Source: BOG-908 sp965198825 (GTDB lineage Bacteria > Pseudomonadota > Alphaproteobacteria > Acetobacterales > Acetobacteraceae). From it: DNA of 64,000 bases. The stretch spans positions 434,001 through 498,000 of the forward strand of contig CBDAQB010000002.1 of NCBI GenBank assembly GCA_965198825.1, given 5' to 3'. The notes beneath the pieces are model-generated. The model was given only the letters and a program-made list of their open reading frames with translations. It had not been told where the DNA came from and ran no database searches. Below are positions 8,324-16,021 of this stretch, piece by piece. Numbering within the stretch: position 1 is the first letter of the stretch; each line of letters opens with the position of its first letter. A program made the position numbers and the translations under genes.

Positions 8324-10273
8324 ATGTGCGGCATAGCGGGCATTTTCTCGGCCGACGCGGGTGCGCAGCCCGAGGGTCGCGCCGTTCGGCGTATGACGGA
8401 TGCGCTCAGCCACCGTGGACCGGACGGTGAAGGTCTGCACGAGGATCCGGGCGTGGCCCTGGGACATAGGCGGCTTGCGATCATCGATCCCGAGGGCGGG
8501 CATCAGCCGATGTACAACGAGGACGAGAGCATCGCGATCGTCTTCAACGGCGAGATCTATGATTTTGCGACGCTTCGTGACGAGCTTGCGGCAATGGGGC
8601 ACGTGTTCCGCAATCGCTGCGATACGGAAACCATTGTGCATGCCTGGGAAAGCTGGGGGCCGGCTTGCGTCGAGCGGCTCGATGGGATGTTCGCCTTCGC
8701 TTTGTGGGACAGGCGTCTGGGGCAACTGTTTTGCGCGCGGGACAGGTTGGGCAAGAAGCCGTTCTACTATGCGATGGTGGATGGCGACTTCGTCTTCGGC
8801 TCCGAGATGTGCGCGCTGACGACGATCGCTGGCTTGGATCGTCGTATCGATCCGCGGGCGGTGGATGATTTCTTCGCTTACGGCTACGTGCCCGAGCCCG
8901 AGACGATTTTTACGGGCGTGAAGAAGCTGCCAGCGGGGCACACGCTTCTTGTGGAGCGGGATGCGTCGCGCACGCGCATCATGCCGCTTCGTCCGCGGCG
9001 TTACTGGCAACCGCTCGTAGCAACGACGGCAATCAGCGAGGCGGAGGCGGCGCCTATGCTGCGGGCGCATCTGGCGCGTGCGACGAAGTCGCGGTTGATC
9101 GCCGATGTGCCACTGGGGGCGTTCCTGTCTGGTGGCGTCGACTCGAGTGCGGTGGTGGCGACGGCTGCGGGATTGCGCCGTGAGAAGCTGGATACTTTCA
9201 CGATCGGTTTCGACGGGAGCGAGGACGAGACGCCTTACGCGAATGAAGTGGCGGCGCGTTATGGGACGCGCCAGCATGTGGAGCGGGCGGCGGCAACCGA
9301 TATGATCGACGGGGCGCGTAGCCAGGCGGCTGCGTTCGGCGAACCTTTCGGCGACAGCTCTTCGGTTCCTACGATGACCGTCTGCAGGCTGGCGCGGCGT
9401 CATGCGACCGTGGCGATTTCCGGTGACGGCGGCGACGAAGTTTTCGCGGGCTACCGGCGGACACGCTGGCACTCGCTGGTGAGCGGCGCGCGCCGGTATC
9501 TGCCTTCCGGCGTGCGTCGTCATGCCGTCGGTCGGCTGGCGGCGTTGTATCCAAAGCTCGATCGGGCACCGCGGTTCTTGCGGGCGAAGCATACTCTGAC
9601 GGAACTCAGCCTCGATGCCGCCATGGGTTATGCGAGCACGGTGACGAAGCTGCATGAACGGCAGCGGCGTGCGCTGTTCACGCCGCGGTTGAGGGCCGCG
9701 GTCGAGGGACATGCCCCGTTTGCGCGTATCGCCAGCATCATGGAGGCGGCTGAGGACGCCGACCCGGTTTTGCAGGCGCAGCTTGCGGATCTGGCGACTT
9801 GGCTGCCAGGCGACATTCTGACGAAGGCGGATCGGGCGAGCATGGCGGCTTCGCTGGAGATGCGGGCGCCGTTCCTGGATGCTGCGTTCGTGTCCTGGGG
9901 GTTGAGCCTGCCGGCTTCCCTGAAGATCAAAGGCGGCGAGGGCAAGTATATCCTGAAGAAGGCGCTGGAGCCGTTGCTGCCGCGCGACATCCTGTATCGG
10001 CCGAAGCAGGGGTTTACCAGCGATCTCGCGGGGTTCTTCCGCAGCGACATGCATCGCGTGCGTGCTGTGCTTCTGAGCGACGCGTTCCTGTCGCATGATC
10101 TGTTCGACGCTGCTGCAATCGCGAGGGTTCTGGACGAGCATGCGGCTGGTTCGATGAACCATGCACAGGCGATCTGGCTGCTGCTGGCGTTCGAAGGGTT
10201 TTTGCATACGCTCGAGCCGTCTGTGCCGGTGGAGCGCGCCGAGGCGCCAGCCATGGTGGTGCATGCGGGCTGA
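8324..10273 (+). CDS. Asparagine synthase-like amidotransferase (exosortase-associated type)
   Basis: The 649-aa protein begins MCGIAGIF, giving the N-terminal Cys nucleophile of class II glutamine amidotransferases after Met removal. The glutaminase domain spans about 2-210 (SHRGPDGEG, NGEIYDF). The synthetase domain follows with the pyrophosphate loop SGGVDSSAVVA (about residue 270) and the SGDGGDEVFAGYRR stretch. The spacing and wording resemble the XrtA/PEP-CTERM-associated amidotransferase family (TIGR03108) more than housekeeping AsnB. That suggests amidation of a surface polysaccharide, but no exosortase or PEP-CTERM protein is visible. The downstream glycosyltransferase overlaps by 11 bp. 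Confidence 0.85.
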   Translation: MCGIAGIFSADAGAQPEGRAVRRMTDALSHRGPDGEGLHEDPGVALGHRRLAIIDPEGGHQPMYNEDESIAIVFNGEIYDFATLRDELAAMGHVFRNRCDTETIVHAWESWGPACVERLDGMFAFALWDRRLGQLFCARDRLGKKPFYYAMVDGDFVFGSEMCALTTIAGLDRRIDPRAVDDFFAYGYVPEPETIFTGVKKLPAGHTLLVERDASRTRIMPLRPRRYWQPLVATTAISEAEAAPMLRAHLARATKSRLIADVPLGAFLSGGVDSSAVVATAAGLRREKLDTFTIGFDGSEDETPYANEVAARYGTRQHVERAAATDMIDGARSQAAAFGEPFGDSSSVPTMTVCRLARRHATVAISGDGGDEVFAGYRRTRWHSLVSGARRYLPSGVRRHAVGRLAALYPKLDRAPRFLRAKHTLTELSLDAAMGYASTVTKLHERQRRALFTPRLRAAVEGHAPFARIASIMEAAEDADPVLQAQLADLATWLPGDILTKADRASMAASLEMRAPFLDAAFVSWGLSLPASLKIKGGEGKYILKKALEPLLPRDILYRPKQGFTSDLAGFFRSDMHRVRAVLLSDAFLSHDLFDAAAIARVLDEHAAGSMNHAQAIWLLLAFEGFLHTLEPSVPVERAEAPAMVVHAG

Positions 10274-11330
10274 CGGGCCGCCTTCGCTTCTGCACGTGTT
10301 TCCGAGTTTCGTGGTGGGCGGCGCGCAGATGCGGTTTGCGGCACTCGCCAATCATTTTGGCGACGCGTTCAGGCACAGCATCGTTGCCATGGATGGGCGC
10401 ACGAGCGCGCGTGATTTATTGCACAGCGAAGTGCCTGTGCAGTTTCCAGCCATCGAAACGCGCGGCGGCAACATGGCAGCGCGGGTGGCACGTTTTGCCG
10501 GGTTCTTGCGTGAGACACGCCCGCGCCGGCTGATTACCAGCAACTGGGGCAGCATCGATTGGGCCATCGCGCGCCTTTTTGCCGGCACGGCGCATGTGCA
10601 TATGGAGGATGGATTTGGGCCGGAGGAGCGGTCGACGCAATTGCCGCGTCGCGTTCTGACACGGCGCGCCGTCTTGCGCAGGAGTGAAATCATCCTGCCG
10701 TCACACACGCTTTTGCGGCTTGCTACGGACCGTTGGCGATTGCCGAAACGGCGGTTGCATCATATTCCAAACGGCATCGATCTATCGCGATTTGCGCCGC
10801 GTGTTGGCCGGCGACAGGGGCCGCCAGTAATCGGCACCGTTGCCGCCTTGCGTGCTGAAAAGAATATCGGACGGATGATCGAGGCCTTTGCAATCGTCCG
10901 GGCGCAGGGCGAGGCAAGGCTGGTGATCGTGGGTGATGGCGCCGAGTTGCCGAAGTTGAGGGCTCAGGCCGAAGGAATGGGCTTGACCGGCGACGTGGAA
11001 TTTACGGGGCATAGTGCGAGCCCGGAGCGGTTTTATGCCGGCTTCGATGTTTTTGCGTTGTCCTCCGATACAGAGCAGATGCCGCTTTCGGTGCTGGAGG
11101 CGATGGCGGCGGGGTTGCCCGTAGCTTCGACGGACGTCGGTGACGTGCGATGGATGCTTGCCGAAGAGAACGGGCCGTTTGTTGGCGAGAAGTCCGCAGA
11201 GGGGCTTGCTTCGGCGATGTTAGGTTTGCTGGCGAAGCCATCAGCCATCGGCAAAGCCAATCGTTTCAGGGCGGAGGCAGAGTTCTCGGATAGCGTGATG
11301 TTCCAGCGCCACCTGGCACTCTGGGCTTAA
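10263..11330 (+). CDS. Glycosyltransferase family 4
   Basis: This 355-aa GT-B glycosyltransferase has an N-terminal acceptor domain opening PSLLHVFPSFVVGGAQMRFAAL, with the Gly-Gly-Ala-Gln loop usual in family 4. The C-terminal donor domain has HHIPNGIDLSRFAP, GTVAALRAEKNIGRMIEAF and DVFALSSDTEQMPLSVLEAMAAGLPVASTDVGD, where Glu-x7-Glu is the donor-sugar motif. The ATG at 10263 lies inside the end of the amidotransferase gene (11-bp overlap), so the two are probably translated together in polysaccharide assembly. An upstream in-frame start at 10161 would only add residues antisense in character. Confidence 0.85.
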   Translation: MRADGPPSLLHVFPSFVVGGAQMRFAALANHFGDAFRHSIVAMDGRTSARDLLHSEVPVQFPAIETRGGNMAARVARFAGFLRETRPRRLITSNWGSIDWAIARLFAGTAHVHMEDGFGPEERSTQLPRRVLTRRAVLRRSEIILPSHTLLRLATDRWRLPKRRLHHIPNGIDLSRFAPRVGRRQGPPVIGTVAALRAEKNIGRMIEAFAIVRAQGEARLVIVGDGAELPKLRAQAEGMGLTGDVEFTGHSASPERFYAGFDVFALSSDTEQMPLSVLEAMAAGLPVASTDVGDVRWMLAEENGPFVGEKSAEGLASAMLGLLAKPSAIGKANRFRAEAEFSDSVMFQRHLALWA

Positions 11331-11353
11331 GGCTCGCGCTTCCCTCAAGCGTA

Positions 11354-11412
11354 GCGCAAATTCGCAAAAGTTTTTTGCTTCTTTTTTTCAAAAAAGAAGT
11401 GCTTTCTTCTGC
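11354..11412. repeat. Family 1 repeat, solitary right arm (copy D)
   Basis: Only the right-arm half is present: CAAAAGTTTTTTGC followed by the CTTC/GAAG palindrome and GTGCTTTCTT. A short centre remnant precedes it and there is no left arm. It lies between two convergent genes. Confidence 0.85.
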
Positions 11413-11432
11413 GAATCCGCGATGAATTGAGC

Positions 11433-11837
11433 TTACTTTTCCATGATAGGTGGCGGCCCGGCGGCGGCGGTTACTTCTGCTGCGGTGATGGTGTCGGTGT
11501 AGTGATTGCCGAAGTTTGAGCGGACGTAGTTGACGACGTCCGCAATCTGGTTGGGGGTGAGGATACCGTTGAACCAGGGCATGCCGCCGTGCCCGTTGAG
11601 AACCATCGAGACGGGGTAACCGATATTTTCGAGGTGGGGGTTATCGGCGAGCTTGGGGAAGGCGCCGGCGCCGCTGGCGCCTCGGCCGCCTGGCATATGG
11701 CAGCCTTGGCAGACGTGCTGAAACACGGCGGCGCCGCCGTCCGCCTCCACGGCGCGTGTGCTGTTCGCGGCGGAGTCAGCGTGAGCGTTTGTGGAAAACG
11801 TCAGGGCTGCGCAGGCGGCGATGAGGACCGTGCGCAT
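11433..11837 (-). CDS. Small periplasmic class I cytochrome c
   Basis: The 134-aa protein has a signal peptide (about 1-20, ending NAHA) and one haem c site CQGCH at about residues 43-47. The likely axial Met lies in the GYPVSMVLNGHGGMPWFN region. The fold is a single cytochrome c domain ending in ADVVNYVRSNFGN. Its start codon shares one base with the stop of the upstream amine oxidase (TGATG), so the two are coupled. It is probably the electron acceptor for that oxidase in the periplasm. Confidence 0.87.
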   Translation of the reverse strand: MRTVLIAACAALTFSTNAHADSAANSTRAVEADGGAAVFQHVCQGCHMPGGRGASGAGAFPKLADNPHLENIGYPVSMVLNGHGGMPWFNGILTPNQIADVVNYVRSNFGNHYTDTITAAEVTAAAGPPPIMEK

Positions 11838-13420
11838 CAGATGGACTGCACGGCGCGCTGGTTGAGTTGGGTGATAGCGCTGATGGAGGAGAGCAGCGCG
11901 CCTTCCTGCCAGCAGCCGACGTGGGAGGCGTGTTCGCCTGCGAGAACGATACGGCCTTCCATGGTGGTCAGCGTCTTGTAGTGCTCCCTGCGGGCCTCTT
12001 CGGACCACATGGAACAGCACCCGAGGGTCCAGGGCATGCGGCTCCAGGCAACGCCGACGCCGCTCGAGAATTCCGTAGGATATTGCTTGTGGATCTTGGC
12101 ACCCTGCGCCAGAGCGGCCTTGACGCGTTCCTGCGGTTCCATGCCGGCAAAATCCCAAGCCGCGGCGCCGAACATGTAGGCGGCCAGCATGACGGCGGGG
12201 CCTTGCGAGAAATAGCCGTGACTCGGGTAGGACATGACGCTGATCGGCTGGTCGGTGAAGGTGATGCCGCCGTAGATCTGTTCGTCCTCTTCCCAGAAGC
12301 GGCGCTTGAATTCGAGGCCGACCTTCACGGAGGAATGGTAGGGAACGGCGGCGATGGCGGCTTTCATCGGGGCGCTGACCTGCACGTCGAGCTGGCTCAA
12401 AACGGGGAGCGGGATGGTGCAGACGCAGTAGTCGGCGCGCGCAAGGAGCGGCGTGTTGCCGTCTGTGGTGTCGATGTAGGAGACGCTGACGCCCTGTTCG
12501 TCCTGGCCGATGGCGATGATCTTCGCGTTGTGTGTGACGAGATCGTTGACCTGGCGGCCGAAGGCTTTGCCGATCATGTCCATGCCGCCGACCGGCTGGA
12601 ACATGGTGGTTTGCACGTCGTTCATCATGTTGAACGAGAGATACTCCCACAGGCCGGACTTCATGATGTCGGCGCGTGGCAGCACTTGCGAAGCCGTTGG
12701 CGCGCCATCCGGCCCGGCGCCCGGAGGCTTGTCGAAGCCGCGGCGGAAGGAGGCGTCCATGCCGCCGTATTTGTAGTTTTTGTCGAGAAGGCCCCAGCCC
12801 TGCATGGCGCGGAGAAGGTCGTGCTTCTCCTCGTCGCTGATGGGGTCGTCCAGGGTTTTCTGGTTGATCGCCTTGGAGAGAAGCTCGGCGGTGTGGCCGG
12901 TGAAGTCGCCCAGGATGTGGCGATAGCGCTGCGGGGCGCCGCCGAAGGTGGTGGTGCTGTGCAAATAGGCGTTGTGGTTCACCTCAATGAAAGGCTCGAG
13001 CGCAACGCCCAAGGCGCGGCAGTAATGCAATATGGCGTTGTGGTGGTAGGGAATGCGCCAGGGCCCGGGATTAATGTAGTTGCCAGGCGCGAACTCGCAT
13101 GTCTGCGTATAGCCGCCAAGCTCGGTCAGCGTGTCGCCGCCACGTAGCGAGATGTTCCGGCCGCCGGAGCGGTTCTGATACTCGAGAACACGCACTTTGT
13201 AGCCAGCGCGGCGCAGTTCGTATGCCGCCAGCATGCCGGAGAGGCCCGCACCCAGGACGATCACACTGGTGCCCGGTTTTGCGCCATTCAGCACAGGCGG
13301 CCCGGCAAAGTCGGTGGACGCCGCGTGGCCGAGCTGGGTCATCGCCTGATACATCGCCACGCTGCCGGCCGCGACGCCGATGCGAGAGAGCAGTTGCCTA
13401 CGTGTGGTCGCTTCGGTCAT
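11837..13420 (-). CDS. Tat-exported flavin amine oxidase/dehydrogenase
   Basis: This 527-aa FAD protein belongs to the flavin monoamine oxidase family. A Tat-like signal is seen near the N-terminus (TTRRQLLSRIGVAAGS). The FAD-binding GxGxxG is VIVLGAGLSGMLAAYELR (about residues 52-69), followed by RVLEYQNRSGGRN. The C-terminal FAD/substrate cap ends with GRIVLAGEHASHVGCWQEGAL. It would oxidatively deaminate an amine or amino acid in the periplasm; the substrate cannot be told from sequence. Coupling to a cytochrome c gene suggests that electrons go to the respiratory chain rather than straight to O2. Confidence 0.85.
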   Translation of the reverse strand: MTEATTRRQLLSRIGVAAGSVAMYQAMTQLGHAASTDFAGPPVLNGAKPGTSVIVLGAGLSGMLAAYELRRAGYKVRVLEYQNRSGGRNISLRGGDTLTELGGYTQTCEFAPGNYINPGPWRIPYHHNAILHYCRALGVALEPFIEVNHNAYLHSTTTFGGAPQRYRHILGDFTGHTAELLSKAINQKTLDDPISDEEKHDLLRAMQGWGLLDKNYKYGGMDASFRRGFDKPPGAGPDGAPTASQVLPRADIMKSGLWEYLSFNMMNDVQTTMFQPVGGMDMIGKAFGRQVNDLVTHNAKIIAIGQDEQGVSVSYIDTTDGNTPLLARADYCVCTIPLPVLSQLDVQVSAPMKAAIAAVPYHSSVKVGLEFKRRFWEEDEQIYGGITFTDQPISVMSYPSHGYFSQGPAVMLAAYMFGAAAWDFAGMEPQERVKAALAQGAKIHKQYPTEFSSGVGVAWSRMPWTLGCCSMWSEEARREHYKTLTTMEGRIVLAGEHASHVGCWQEGALLSSISAITQLNQRAVQSI

Positions 13421-13480
13421 GGCGTTCCGTTTCGTGCGGTCCAGCCGGATTCTAGCAAGGATCGTGCCTTTGAACGAGGA

Positions 13481-13606
13481 AGCAAGGAAGGACTTCTTTT
13501 TTGAAAAAAAGAAGCAAAAAACTTCTGCATGTTTGGGCCGGGCACTTCCACTGATTGGGCCTAAAGCCCCAGGGGTTTCTTTAAAAAAGGAGTTCTTGCC
13601 TTAGCT
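13481..13606. repeat. Family 1 bipartite repeat, copy E, decayed right arm
   Basis: The left arm (CTTC/GAAG version) is intact. The right side is degraded to a remnant with TTTCTTTAAAAAAGGAGTTC and CTTGCCTT. The centre carries GGGCCGGGCACTTCC, which matches the reverse complement of the centre of copy M. It lies between the amine oxidase start and the epimerase stop. Confidence 0.8.
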
Positions 13607-14514
13607 TATACCAAACTCCGCAGCCCCACATCGAGCACAGTTTCGGCCCTGACACCTAGGTGCTCGACCGCGAAGCCGGGGTCCCCCACGGAGCGGCGTA
13701 TGTCGCCTGCGCGTGTCGGGCCGTGGTCGAGCTTGAGCGTCTGGCCGGAGATTGTCGCGAGGGTTTCGGCAAGCTGACGGACCGAGGTTTCGCGGCCGGT
13801 GCAGACGTTGGTGACGAAGGCGCCTGGGGTGGCGGCAAGTGCGCTCATGGCGGCGAGGAGGTGGGCGATGACGTCCGCGACGAAGATGAAGTCGCGTGTC
13901 TGGCCGCCGTCGCCGTGCAGGGTGAGCGGGAGGCCACGGCCTATGCGGTCGGCGAAGATGGAGATGACGCCGCTGTAGGGGGAGGAGGGGTCCTGACGCG
14001 GGCCATAGACGTTGAAGAACCGCATGCCGAAGGAGGGAACCTGGTGGACGCCCCAACCGACAGCGGCGTGGAGTTCGGAGCCGTATTTGTCTGCGCCGTA
14101 GGCGGTGCGTGGGCGTGGGGTGAGGGCTTCGGTAGCGACCGCGTCGCCGACGTCGCCGTAGATGGCGGCAGAGGACGCATAAACCACGGGCAGGTGGCGG
14201 GGACGGCAGGCGTCCAGCACGCAGATGGTGCCGGTCTGGTTGGCCTGGTGGGTGACGAGCCATTCCTCGTTGCCGCGGGCGACGGAGGCAATGGCGGCTA
14301 GGTGGAAGCAGCCGTCCGCCCCTTCCAGCGCGCGGGCGACTGCAGCGGCGTCGCAGATATCGGCTTCTATGAACCGGGTGCGTGGGTCGAGGTTGGCCCG
14401 CTTGCCTGTGGAGAGGTCGTCCAGCACGCGGACATCGTGGCCTTCGGCGAGGAGCGCGTCGGCGAGGTGGGAGCCGATGAAGCCGGCGCCGCCGGTGACC
14501 AGGTAAGTTCCCAT
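13606..14514 (-). CDS. NAD-dependent sugar epimerase/dehydratase
   Basis: The 302-aa protein is an extended short-chain dehydrogenase of the UDP-glucose 4-epimerase/dTDP-glucose dehydratase group. The NAD site is VTGGAGFIGSHLADALL near the N-terminus, the catalytic Ser is in YASSAAIYGD, and the Tyr/Lys pair is in TAYGADKYGSE. NVYGPRQDPSSPYSGVISIF is a further family motif. It probably makes a nucleotide sugar for surface glycans, in keeping with the nearby glycosyltransferase and amidotransferase genes. The exact substrate is undetermined. The gene stands alone on its strand. Confidence 0.87.
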   Translation of the reverse strand: MGTYLVTGGAGFIGSHLADALLAEGHDVRVLDDLSTGKRANLDPRTRFIEADICDAAAVARALEGADGCFHLAAIASVARGNEEWLVTHQANQTGTICVLDACRPRHLPVVYASSAAIYGDVGDAVATEALTPRPRTAYGADKYGSELHAAVGWGVHQVPSFGMRFFNVYGPRQDPSSPYSGVISIFADRIGRGLPLTLHGDGGQTRDFIFVADVIAHLLAAMSALAATPGAFVTNVCTGRETSVRQLAETLATISGQTLKLDHGPTRAGDIRRSVGDPGFAVEHLGVRAETVLDVGLRSLV

Positions 14515-14593
14515 GCTCGCTCCTTAAATGTTGCGGTCCTGGACCGGCTTGCGGCCCTGGCCGCTTAGGGTGGGCTCACCTATATCCGGCGTT

Positions 14594-15547
14594 ATGGCGA
14601 ATGATCCTTACAAAACTCTCGGTGTGGCGAAGGATGCCACCGCCGACCAGATACGCAGTGCCTACCGCAAGCTGGCGAAGAAGCACCATCCGGACGTGAA
14701 CCCTGGCGACAAGAAGGCCGAAGAGCGGTTCAAGGCGATCAGCACTGCGAATGACCTGCTGTCTGATCCGGAAAAGCGGGCGCGTTTTGATCGGGGCGAG
14801 GTCGACGAGTCGGGAGCGGAGCGGCCGCCGCGCGATTTTTATCGCGGCTATGCGGAAGGGGCGCAGGGCAGCCGGTATCGGCGCAGTTCGGCCGACACGG
14901 CGGGTTTTCAGGATATCTTCTCGGACTTCATGCGCCAGGCGGGAGCCGGCGGTGCGGGTCCGGGGGCACGGGCGCCTAAGATGAAGGGCCAGGACGAGCA
15001 TTATCAGCTTGCGGTGGAATTCCTCGAGGCAGTCCGCGGAGCGTCGCGTGCGGTGACCTTGCCAGACGGCCGGGCGCTCGAGGTGGCGATTCCGGCTGGG
15101 CTGCAGGACGGGCAGACGTTGCGGTTGCGTGGACAGGGCGGGGCCGGTTGGAACGGCGAGCCGCCAGGCGATGCGCTGATCGAGGTGTCGGTGCTGCCGC
15201 ATCCGTTCTACCGGCGCGACGGCGACGACATCCATCTCGACCTGCCGGTGACGATGGCCGAGGCGGTGCTGGGGGCCCGGGTCACGGTGCCGACGCCGGG
15301 TGGCAACGTCACGATGTCGGTGCCGCCGAAGTCGGATTCCGGTCGGCAGCTTCGGCTGCGTGGCCGGGGTGTGGCGGCTCATGCCGGGCGGCCGGCCGGT
15401 GATCTCTACGCGACATTGCGGGTGGTGGTCGGCGGGCCGACGGACGCGGCACTCGAGGATGCGCTCAGGAGCTGGATGGAGAGCCACCCGATCGATCCGC
15501 GGGCGAGCATGACTGGCGTCAAGGAGCCGGCAGGAGCGGCAGCATGA
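14594..15547 (+). CDS. cbpA: Curved-DNA-binding protein/DnaJ-class chaperone CbpA
   Basis: The 317-aa type II J-protein has a J domain at residues 1-70 with the HPD motif in KKHHPDVNPGDKKAEERF, a linker rich in Gly (about 100-135), and two DnaJ C-terminal beta domains ending in HAGRPAGDLYATLRV. It lacks the Cys-rich zinc domain. It stimulates DnaK and binds DNA in stress or stationary phase in known cases. The ATG at 14594 (MANDPYKTLGV) is the family start; an upstream in-frame start is rejected. The stop overlaps cbpM by 4 bp (ATGA). Confidence 0.92.
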   Translation: MANDPYKTLGVAKDATADQIRSAYRKLAKKHHPDVNPGDKKAEERFKAISTANDLLSDPEKRARFDRGEVDESGAERPPRDFYRGYAEGAQGSRYRRSSADTAGFQDIFSDFMRQAGAGGAGPGARAPKMKGQDEHYQLAVEFLEAVRGASRAVTLPDGRALEVAIPAGLQDGQTLRLRGQGGAGWNGEPPGDALIEVSVLPHPFYRRDGDDIHLDLPVTMAEAVLGARVTVPTPGGNVTMSVPPKSDSGRQLRLRGRGVAAHAGRPAGDLYATLRVVVGGPTDAALEDALRSWMESHPIDPRASMTGVKEPAGAAA

Positions 15548-15855
15548 TCAGCATGGCGGCAGTCTACGCCGAGGTTCCTGGGCTGCGCGAAGAGGAGTTG
15601 CGCGCCTGGTTGGCGGAGGAATGGGTACGGCCCGTCATGCGCGATGGGGAGCCGGCGTTCGGCGCGGTGGATGTGGCGCGCATCCGGCTGATCCTGGACC
15701 TGCATCGCGACCTTGCCATCGAGCCGCCGACTGTGCCGCTTGTGCTGCAGTTGTTGGACCAGCTGTTCGCGACGCGGCGACAGTTGCGCCGTGTTCTGGA
15801 ACTCGCCGAATCACCGCTGAGGGAGCGGATCGCGGAGGTCCTGGTCCAGGAATAG
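15544..15855 (+). CDS. cbpM: Chaperone modulator CbpM
   Basis: This 103-aa protein has a short MerR-like helix-turn-helix fold: VPGLREEELRAWLAEEWVRP followed by FGAVDVARIRLILDLHRDLAIEPPTVPLVLQLLDQL. That order and length fit the CbpM family, which binds the J domain of CbpA and blocks its action. The ATGA overlap with cbpA supports stoichiometric, coupled translation. It is likely cytoplasmic or nucleoid-associated. Confidence 0.88.
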   Translation: MISMAAVYAEVPGLREEELRAWLAEEWVRPVMRDGEPAFGAVDVARIRLILDLHRDLAIEPPTVPLVLQLLDQLFATRRQLRRVLELAESPLRERIAEVLVQE

Positions 15856-15970
15856 ACGGGTCCAGGAGTAGAGGGGCGGCAGCGCCTGGATCACAATTGC
15901 GCGTATCTGTGGTGCAATGCAGCACCTATGCTGGAAACATCGGCTTAGTAAGCTACGTTATGAGTTTAGG

Positions 15971-15990
15971 AGGAGAGTAGCTGCTCTCCT
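15971..15990. promoter_or_regulatory. 20-bp near-perfect palindrome upstream of the RND operon
   Basis: AGGAGAG and CTCTCCT form 7-bp arms around TAGCTG, whose inner AGCT is also self-complementary; only one central pair is mismatched. It lies 31 bp before the RND permease start, where a repressor operator would act. No regulator gene is adjacent. An alternative reading is an RNA hairpin in the 5' leader. Confidence 0.45.
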
Positions 15991-16021
15991 TATTCTCGTA
16001 GAGCGGTGAGCACCAGCACGC

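Noticed and set aside
8225..10351. The minus-strand frame of the beta-helix gene stays open for more than 1000 codons
   Set aside because: The extra N-terminal part is antisense to the amidotransferase gene, is rich in Arg and His as expected from a shadow frame, and would bury the signal peptide.
11867..13147. Long plus-strand ORF opposite the amine oxidase
   Set aside because: The minus strand holds the intact FAD-binding and C-terminal motifs; the plus frame is a high-GC shadow.
15148..15402. Alternative plus-strand ORFs inside cbpA
   Set aside because: They lie in other frames of a gene with an intact HPD motif and a coupled cbpM, so they are shadows.
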